Source of the DNA: Zantedeschia hybrid cultivar
Taxonomy: Eukaryota > Streptophyta > Magnoliopsida > Alismatales > Araceae
Length of the DNA stretch: 64,000 nt
Direction: 5' to 3'
Assembly: GCA_030544215.1 (NCBI GenBank)
Contig: JARZZO010000003.1
Coordinates: 28,462,379-28,526,378 of the forward strand
Both the position numbers and the translations under genes were made by a program. The notes under the pieces were generated by a model, which was not told the origin of the DNA, searched no databases, and saw only the letters and a program-made list of their open reading frames with translations. Shown here in pieces: positions 57,074-64,000 of this stretch. Positions within the stretch are counted from its first letter, which is position 1. Each line of letters starts with the position of its first letter.

Positions 57074-58621
57074 ATGGCTACTGTTCTGTCCCTCATCAAG
57101 TGCGTCTTGTGGTTGTCCCTGCTTCTGTCTACTCATGGCAGCAAGGTCCACGGCGATGACAAGGGCTTTCAAGTTTTCAGAATGGAGACATTGATGCCTG
57201 CCAATGTCTGCACTACATCGCAAGGTTCTACATGTTGTCGATTTTAATTGATTTTTGTCCATGTTGATGTAAACATGTTCTACATGTTTACATTATCAAC
57301 ACTTACATGCTATGTAACAGTAGTTAACTAATACAAGTTTGTGCATGTTCAGTACCCAACCGGAATTCGCTCAAACTTGTTCATCGGTATGGGCCCTGCT
57401 CCCCTTCCAGCGATGCACAACCGGACCTTCACCAGATGCTCTCCCTAGACATGCTGACGGTTGCTTACTACCGAAACCGTATCCGACGTGCCATCGGCAC
57501 CCCAGATAACGCGACCATGGAAAATCTAGGGCAAGGCCCAATCATCCTTCGGACGCTACACGGGGCCTTCCTCGGTGCCATGACCTACGTCGTGACCATC
57601 GGCATCGGCACACCTAAGAGGGACCAGACCGTCGTCATTGACACCGGAAGCGACATTTGCTGGGTCCAATGCACGCCCTGCCAGAATTGCTACGAGCAGC
57701 AAGAGCCCAAGTTCAACCCATCCACCTCGTCTTCCTACCGCAATGTCCCCTTCACCGCTCCACAGTGCGCCAACCTGCCATCCGAAAACAGGGGGGCCTC
57801 CGGTAACAATTGCGCATATCATATCGCCTATGGCCACAACTCATCGCGCAGCGCTGGCCTCATTGCCACTGAAACTCTGACACTGACAAACACAACCACG
57901 TTCCTCAATTTCGTGCTCGGGTGTGGCCAGAGCAACCACCTTATTAGTAGAGCGCTGCGGGCATTCTTGGCCTCGGGCGCACCTATCCCTCGTTGATATG
58001 GCAGCTAGCACCTGGTAGTATGGGCAGGGTCTTCTCCTACTGCCTCCCCCCCTCGAGCAGCCTCTCGGGCCACCTAACCATTGGTAGGAGGGCTGTCCAG
58101 TCATCAATGTACACGCCCATGCAGCCTTCCAGATCGCTCCACCTCACCATGTACTTCATCGACCTGCTTGGGATCACGGTGGGCAGGCAACGGCTGCATG
58201 TGCCGCCCACAATCTTCCAGAATGTCGGCACTATCATAGACTCTCGGACCACGTTCTCTTATCTTCCGCCCGTGGCCTACGCGGAACTCAGGAACACTGT
58301 TCGCAGCAGCATGAAGAAGTATCGGCTGACAGTGCCAACCTCGCGGATCCTAGGAAATCTGGACACCTGCTACGATTTCAGCAAGAGGTGCGGAACCCGG
58401 CGATCCCAACCATCACACTTCACTTCGCTGGCAGTGCCAACCTCGTACTCAAGCCTGGGCAGCCCATAAATGACGCGCGCTCGCGGGTCTGCCTAGCGTT
58501 CGGCTCGAATGACCGGAACGATGATGTGGGCATCATTGGAAATATCCAAGAGCGGGGAATTGATATTACCTTTGACATCGGCTTCCGTAGAGTTGGGTTC
58601 GCCGCTGGTAATTGCGGTTGA
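57074..58621 (+). pseudogene. Aspartic protease, second copy, frameshifted
   Basis: The same two-exon structure as 24290-25788: exon 1 57074-57224, intron with GT...AG ends, exon 2 from 57353. The first catalytic motif is intact and more canonical than in the other copy (DTGSDICW, GIGTPKRD). The second motif is changed from DSGT to DSRT (near 58239). Small insertions near 57950-58010 shift the frame and leave a stop at 57994, and another shift occurs near 58385. A short deletion (near 58460) removes residues before the conserved end, which still reads VGFAAGNCG. A secreted protease origin is clear; this copy cannot make a full product. Confidence 0.9.
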
Positions 58622-58721
58622 TCAGGCCCTTGCAAGTCCCATTTGCATCTGTAAGCTCTTCCTTCTCTTCATCAATTTGCATCAGCCCATATTGAACTTT
58701 TGTAGCGAATTTGAAGACTGA

Positions 58722-58727
58722 AATAAA
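58722..58727 (+). terminator. Polyadenylation signal of the protease pseudogene
   Basis: AATAAA at the position corresponding to 25883 in the intact copy. Confidence 0.45.
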
Positions 58728-58799
58728 ATATTTGACGACGGATTGAGCAAGGTTTTAGTCTTGAAAAATGTCACTGGTCTACACTACAAGGAAAACAGG

Positions 58800-59120
58800 A
58801 TTTGTCAGCGAATATATGTCCACGACTATAGACACTTATCGACAAAAAGAATATTAGTCGACGGCTAAGAAAATACCGTTTACAATAGATTTATATGTCA
58901 ACGGCTAGGATAACCGTTTACATATAGGTAATATATGTCAACGGCTACGTTGTAGCCGTTGACATATGTAGGTTATATGTTAACGGTTCTTATTTACCCG
59001 TCGACGTATATAATAAATAAATAAATAAAAAAAAGTAAAAACTATATGTCAACGGCTATAGACGCAGGCGTTAACATATCTGCTCTATGTCGGCGGCTTT
59101 ACTTGTAGCCGCTGACAAAA
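58800..59120. repeat. Left subterminal repeats of the second CACTA element
   Basis: Copies of TATGTCAACGGCTA and its complement (TAGCCGTTGACATAT), plus one TGTCGGCGGCTTTACTTGTAG/GCCGCTGACA pair at 59088-59118. Repeat sequence equals the right array of the first element more than its left one. Confidence 0.8.
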
Positions 59121-59324
59121 GTTCTCCAAAAAAATTCCCGCAGGCTCCTTCCTTGTTTCCCTCCCGAGCCCGCCCCTTTCCCTGTCTCCCTCAAAACTCT
59201 AGTATTGGGACAAGAACAGGGAGGAACCTGTTGGGGCAGCGGCGCAAAATTTTTCCCGGCGGCGTGGTTGCGGCGCTTGGGGATCCAACGTCAGAGGCAG
59301 AGGTGCTCGCCGGCAGGGGGCGCT

Positions 59325-59600
59325 AATGCGGCTGCTGCTCGCCGGCTAGAGGGAAGGAGGTGATGCTGCGGCTGCCTGCAGAGGGCGGTGATGCGGCTCG
59401 CCGGCAGGGGGCGGTGATGCGTCTGCTGCTCGCCGACTAGAAGGAAGGAGGTGATGCTGCGGCTGCCGGCAAGGGGCGGTGATGCGGCTCGCCAGCAGGG
59501 GCCGGTGATGCGGTTCGCCGGCTGCTCGCCGGCTAGAAGGAAGGGGGTGATGCTGCGGCTGTTGCTTGCCGGCAGGGGGCGGTGCTGCGGCTGCTGCTCG
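59325..59600 (+). repeat. GC-rich tandem repeat (GATGCTGCGGCTGC type)
   Basis: Units of 35-70 bases combining GGTGATGCGGCTGC, CTCGCCGGCAGGGGGCGG and CTCGCCGGCTAGARGGAAGG. They directly precede the ZIP fragment, where the first membrane helices of the transporter should be. Confidence 0.75.
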
Positions 59601-59635
59601 CGGCTCGACGGCAGGGCCGTGGTGCTCGCGGTTGG

Positions 59636-59887
59636 GTGACCGTGGTGCTCGCCGGGTTCGTGGCGATGGTGTCGGCGCTGGGGACGTTGATGGTGGACAC
59701 GTGCGCGAGAGGGTATTACCGGAGGTCGCAGTTCAGCAAGGCCCGGCCGGTGGACGACGGCGGCGAGGACGGGGAGCACGCGGAGCACGTCCACACCCAC
59801 GGCCATGCTCACGGGGCGGCTTTGTCGCCGCATGGAGAGGAGGAGGACCGGCTGGCTCAGGACATCCGGCACCGTGTGGTCTCCCAA
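59636..59887 (+). pseudogene. Captured exon fragment of a ZIP-family metal transporter
   Basis: The frame includes the third-helix pattern AGFVAMVSALGTLMVDT. Then come GYYRRSQFSKARPV, the His-rich cytosolic loop HAEHVHTHGHAHG, and RHRVVSQ followed by a splice donor (CAA/GTGAGA at 59888). ZIP proteins move zinc or iron into the cytosol through eight helices. The order helix III, His loop and exon end after VSQ fits plant IRT/ZIP genes. The N-terminal helices are replaced by a tandem repeat and the downstream exon (VLELGI...) was not found. So this is a fragment carried by the CACTA element, not a working transporter. Its high GC contrasts with the flanks. Confidence 0.8.
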
Positions 59888-61541
59888 GTGAGAAGGCCTT
59901 GAACCCACTATTGTGCAATTTTGCTTCTGATTAGGTTACTGCCACTTATGATCTTGCTATGGTTGGAACTTTGATCGACTTTGATTCTCTGTTGGTAGCT
60001 ACTATGTTGAAAAGGGATTTCTTAACATGTGGTGCAGCATAAATTCTCCTTGTAATGTGAAGAATTTGATGGGGGTTCTGTCAATTGGGGTTCAAGTTCA
60101 TTTCTTGTGGTGATGTGATCTGTTTTTGATCACCATATAGACATGATCGCCATAGTCATATTCATCTTAATGAGCTTAAACTGAGTAAACTATAAACTAG
60201 TACCACCTACCAGAGTCGTTGTAGCTTCGTTGTAGTTGAAGCATAAGCATACCAGGTCCATGCCACCAACTAGAAACTATGCACCTATACTAAATCCATA
60301 TATCTCTGGCACAGTAGATACAATCAGAAAGCAGGTTTTGTGACCCCAAAATTACCAGCTTCATGCAACCCCAGCACTAGATTAATTATGCCATGCTTCA
60401 GGTTTTCAATTGTTCAAACCCAGCTCACAACAACAGTAGTGCTTCAATAAACTTCAACTTGAGACACTTGAGGCTGGATAAAGTTCTTGCATCAGGTCCC
60501 CAAATATAAAAATAGTAGGAGGCAAGCAACAGAATATTGATATACGGCACCTCAACCAGACCACAGTATCTCAATCCAAGCACAAAACCCACCATCTCTA
60601 TTGTCATACAAGGCTGCAGAAAATTAACCACTGCAAAGCAAAGTAAACAGCATCCATTGTTCAGTCAGTTCCTGAACTACTAGATGTATAGGGTTGGACC
60701 ATGCATGTAGAGAATGGGGGGTTTCCTACTCTCCTCTCCATCAGATATCAGGATTCCCTCACCCTCTCAAGCTGCATAGCCACCACTTCTCGCTTATTTT
60801 TCTCAACACATGACGGTGGCATGAACGAATTTGGGCATCATAGAGGCTCCTCTTGTGACAAGGCTTGTCATCAAAGCAATGCAGCTCAAAACAAGGCAAC
60901 TAGCTCCGATTTTGGACTCAATGGTCCCCTGATCAATGCTTTTGGTGTTTCTATTTCATCACCCACCAAAAGTGCCATCAGCAAGAGTACACTGAATTGC
61001 TGTCCAACTTTTACATCCCCAAAACAATCTATCTTGGCCAATTCTTTGTTTCCACAATTAAGGAAAAAGACAAATCACACACTTTGCATTAATAGAAAAC
61101 GAAGATAGCAGAAATAGCGTAAAAAATGTCAGGAAACTAAGACACATAGCACCACATAAGCGATGCCCAAGAAGATGATGATAAAATTCAATAATACTAT
61201 GACCTTGAAAGTGAAAAGAAATGACCCTGCCAACTTCGAAATCAGAAATGGGAAACAAGCGAGAAACAAAATGGGAAATGGCCTTCAGAAAAGGGGGAAT
61301 GAGAAATCTTATGAGGAACATTTTTTAAATACCTATGTTTCACATTCCCTATGCCTTGAGTTATATGGGAAGAATGAAAGAGGAGCTGCCACCGATAGTT
61401 GATGACCCCACACTTGCACATGCCATCGATGTGCTACCCTAAATATGCCATTGCCACCAACTGGGAACATTTGCCACTGTCCATGCTCAAGCATTCCCCA
61501 CCAACACTCAAGCATGCTTCCACCTCCATCCCACACATCCG
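59888..61541. other. Interior of the second CACTA element, no recognised gene
   Basis: AT-rich, intron-like sequence after the ZIP splice donor. Small ORFs on both strands (60425-60631 minus, 60701-61108 plus) show no motif I recognise. Possibly captured intron or intergenic DNA. Confidence 0.35.
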
Positions 61542-62120
61542 GTGCTGTCCGTTCCCCAGCCTGAACTTGCTGAAGCCACTGCCATGCCCTTTCTTCTTCC
61601 TACTCTCTTCCTCCTCCTTATTCTTCCCCTTCATAGGCCAGCATGTGGCTTCTGCTGGAGGTGTTTCCAACCCTCATTTTTTGGTCACTTCTCGCATGTT
61701 TCACAAATGGCTAAAATAGATCAAGTGCAGACTTATTGCCTTCAATTAAGACATTGTTTCTTCTTAAAAATAAGGCCCCAAAAGAAGAGAAGACCTCGTA
61801 TAGTTTTCGATCATATAAGTGATGGACTCAACACAACCAAAAAGGGACTCAAACACTTGATAAAGATGTTCAGGCGTCTACAGTTCATATTCATATTAAT
61901 CTTATCACTGCTTTTAACTCTTTTCATGTCTGCTCCAGTTCTCACATTTACATCATTATCTTTGTTTTATTATTATTTCACAAATGACTTGCTAGCAGCA
62001 AGTAGAAATTGGACATTCATCTACTTAAGTGCAAGCATTCTTTTCTTGCCAACTTGTCTCTATCGAGTCTTGATCCAAAAGTACATCGATATTACGGTGA
62101 CAAATGGCCAGAGAAACTAA
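61542..62120 (+). CDS. Unrecognised 192-residue ORF with membrane segments
   Basis: ATG at 61542, stop at 62118-62120. Hydrophobic stretches lie at about residues 19-34 (PFLLPTLFLLLILPL), 114-128 (QFIFILILSLLLTLF) and 129-147, separated by a basic part (KIRPQKKRRPR). I know no family with this sequence. Codon use and T-rich composition could also come from chance, and there is no promoter or homologous copy here to support it. It may be part of a captured gene in the CACTA element. Confidence 0.25.
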   Translation: MLSVPQPELAEATAMPFLLPTLFLLLILPLHRPACGFCWRCFQPSFFGHFSHVSQMAKIDQVQTYCLQLRHCFFLKIRPQKKRRPRIVFDHISDGLNTTKKGLKHLIKMFRRLQFIFILILSLLLTLFMSAPVLTFTSLSLFYYYFTNDLLAASRNWTFIYLSASILFLPTCLYRVLIQKYIDITVTNGQRN

Positions 62121-62817
62121 CCACCAGGTCATAAGCCATGTCCAACTTGGTATGAATACAACTTAATCATGACGATTATAAACTTTTTAATGGGATTGCT
62201 GTCTATAATATTTAGGAGAAACCTGTAGCAACACTAAGGAATTGTGTATAGAAATATGGTAACAAAAGTAATCTCTATGATACTTAAATTTTTTAAATAC
62301 AACCTTTAAATGTGGAAGTCTTCAGTAGTTAAATGGATGTATTTTTAAGTACTTTTATTTGGTGGGAAACCGCTGACTCCATATCTTGAGGAACATTAAA
62401 GAGGTTTTGTCATGAAATAGAAAATTCTACATGAGACAACTCATTGGTATTCCATTCAAAACAATCATGTGTCTTTGGTTTTCCATTTAATGATGATGAT
62501 GATGGCAAATGATGGCAAATAAACATGGAACATTGATATATGAAGGGTTTTATAAAAATTACCCCATACAATCTACGTATTTAGGTATTGAACCCTCAAA
62601 TCTCATGTAATTTTCTGGACCCCCCAAATTAGGAATAAGTCCATGTTTTTTTTGGAAAACACCTCAAAAGAGGGTTTATCAAATAAACAGATAATTATGG
62701 GGTGCTATAAATAAATACCAAGATTAGAGGGGGTTGATCTCCAAGTATGGTCGATTGTGGATGGTAATTTCTAAAAACCCCATATATAACTTTTATAACC
62801 GAATTTATTGCTGGCAG
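62121..62817. other. AT-rich interior of the CACTA element
   Basis: No gene seen. A small GATGATGATGATGGCAAATGATGGC repeat lies at about 62490-62517. Confidence 0.35.
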
Positions 62818-63099
62818 GTTATGTGCACAGAGTATGTTGAAGAGAAGACTGAGTTGATCCTTGCCTTAATTAAAAATAGGAAGCTCTCAGACCTTCCCAA
62901 GATTTCACAGGTTAACTTTAATTTCTTTCACTTGGATCTCCATTGATTGTTTTGCCTAGTCAAAGGATACATCTATCTTCATTGGATTGTTAGGCTCATC
63001 TTGCATTCCTTCAAAGGATACATCTATTTCTACCTGCCACAGGTTCCAAAAGATGAGGTTCTTGAGGAAACTTGTCCGGCTGAATCTCCAAAGAAAGAG
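62818..63099 (+). pseudogene. Two exon-like pieces of an unrecognised gene
   Basis: Exon-like 62818-62910 (31 codons) is preceded by CTGGCAG and followed by GTTAAC. It encodes an acidic, Lys-rich segment with EKTELILALIKNRKLSDLPK. Exon-like 63043-63099 (19 codons) follows TGCCACAG and is followed by GTATCT; it encodes VPKDEVLEETCPAESPKKE. Both are phase 0 and join in frame, which is hard to get by chance. I do not recognise the protein. The context suggests another captured fragment in the CACTA element, but if the element ended before here it could be part of a host gene continuing to the right. Confidence 0.45.
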
Positions 63100-64000
63100 G
63101 TATCTTAATTTCCTCATTCAGCTGTATCTTGCTTTTTTCGTGTTTCTGGAAATATATAATTTATGTTCTAAAACTGATGTCTCGTGGCCCTTTTCATGAA
63201 CTGCTTGAAAGTTTGAGTGTATGGTGTTTACATTTTTTAAGGCAGGAAGATAAGTGAAACATGTTTTCTTACCTTTGGTCTAAGCATTACATTTTTTAGG
63301 CAGAAAGATCAGTGAAATATGTTTTTCTATTTTTGGTCTAAGCACATTTTCCATGGTGATTTTGGGTGCATGCATTGAGGAGAAAAAAGTGTCGTTTCTT
63401 CCCTTTTTCTATCTGTTCGCCTTGCAAAATCTGAGATCTCTTACATCTTGTCTTGGTTCCTTCTTAGTTTATTTTTTTTCTAAGTTTGTTTGATGGATCT
63501 GCGTGGTAATACCTTGTGCTTTTCTAAGTTCACTACTTTTATTTTGGATGGATAATGAGATACTCGTGTTCAGAAATACACGTCTTTGCATCTTTTTTTT
63601 AAGCTTCAGCACCAGGTTAACGACCATTTGCATCCTTACTCCTCAGCCCTAAAACCGCCATGTCGTTATTAATTGTGCACATCCCATTTATCATTAAAAA
63701 TGCCTTAATTGATTCTTATCATCATCATCATCATTAGTAATAGTAGTGGTGGTAGTAGTGGTGGAAGGCAGGAAATATGATAGGTGAGGGAAAGAAATCT
63801 GATGCATTCAAAATCATCTCAAAAAGAACGGGGAAGAAATGGAAGAATCCTGTGGTGGGAGAGGGATCACATTTATCTAAGTTAGTATTTGCACCTCAAG
63901 GGAAATGCGCCAGAAATGCGTTAAATGATACAAAGAGATGTGAGATCAGTGCATCATGCACTCCTTGGAGGAGTACAATTTATAAGGTAGGAGGCCATAT
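63100..64000. other. Right-edge stretch, no recognised gene
   Basis: T-rich, intron-like sequence with a TCATCATCATCATCA microsatellite at about 63719-63733 and GTAGTGGTGG repeats after it. A near-duplicate of about 50 bases occurs at 63239-63290 and 63299-63345 (GGCAGAAAGAT...TTTTGGTCTAAGCA). Confidence 0.35.

Larger units (their letters stand above)
58782..64000. mobile_element. Second CACTA transposon of the same family, running off the right edge
   Basis: Starts CACTACAAGGAAAACAGG and continues ATTTGTCAGCG, identical over at least 28 bases to the left end at 15388. It interrupts sequence that is continuous in the first protease copy (GTCACTGGTCTAC then GGGTACTTG at 25929-25950), so the insertion point is exact; the expected target duplication is CTA (58779-58781). 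No right terminus was found, so the end is beyond the window or lost. Interior: subterminal repeats, a ZIP exon, other exon-like pieces and no transposase frame. Confidence 0.8.

Noticed and set aside
56517..57159. A 195-codon ORF upstream of the second protease copy
   Set aside because: It overlaps protease exon 1 in a different frame and has a low-complexity Ser/Pro composition.

Overview
The window is nuclear DNA of a flowering plant. It has intron-containing genes with GT-AG splice sites, plant-specific families (nepenthesin-type aspartic protease, PMT/QUASIMODO-like methyltransferase, ZIP metal transporter), CACTA transposons, and Ty1/copia and Ty3/gypsy elements of plant lineages. GC-rich exons in AT-rich surroundings would fit a monocot, but the species cannot be fixed from the sequence. 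About nine tenths of the window is mobile DNA. Only one host gene looks intact: a two-exon aspartic protease at 24290-25788.

Left part (1-15.4 kb): Ty3/gypsy DNA on the minus strand, nested by successive insertions. An element with an open gag frame runs off the left edge, and its 5' LTR starts at 4629. It sits just inside another gypsy LTR (about 4715-6008), which in turn cuts the end of an older, Athila-like element (6009-12467). That older element has both LTRs, a gag remnant and a decayed primer-binding site, and it carries a solo copia LTR (6205-7758). The 3' end of another copia element and LTR-like debris follow.

15388-21342 is a non-autonomous CACTA transposon with a TTA target duplication. 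It carries shuffled, intron-containing exons of a PMT-type methyltransferase. Next come an LTR-like insert between two 173-bp direct repeats (21809-23036) and the aspartic protease gene.

26280-56526 is one Athila-lineage Ty3/gypsy element flanked by AGCAT, swollen to 30 kb by nested insertions. Its 5' LTR holds a solo LTR (27923-39657), which itself holds a full-length copia element (29882-39276; TSD GGCTC). Its 3' LTR holds a second, minus-strand copia element (48575-55930; TSD CCTTC). All gag-pol genes are broken by stops or frameshifts.

56532-58781 is a second copy of the protease gene, now a pseudogene. The Athila element therefore split a tandem gene pair. At 58782 a second CACTA element of the same family begins; it carries a ZIP transporter exon and other exon-like pieces and runs past the right edge.

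The most interesting signals are four stem-loops in the leader of the first copia element (33257-33570): a nearly invariant 19-nt apical sequence on four different but self-complementary stems. Other signals are GC-rich palindromic minisatellites that recur in at least five unrelated mobile elements, tRNA-like Pol III boxes at one position in every LTR of the Athila-like family, and two CACTA elements of one family carrying different host gene fragments.
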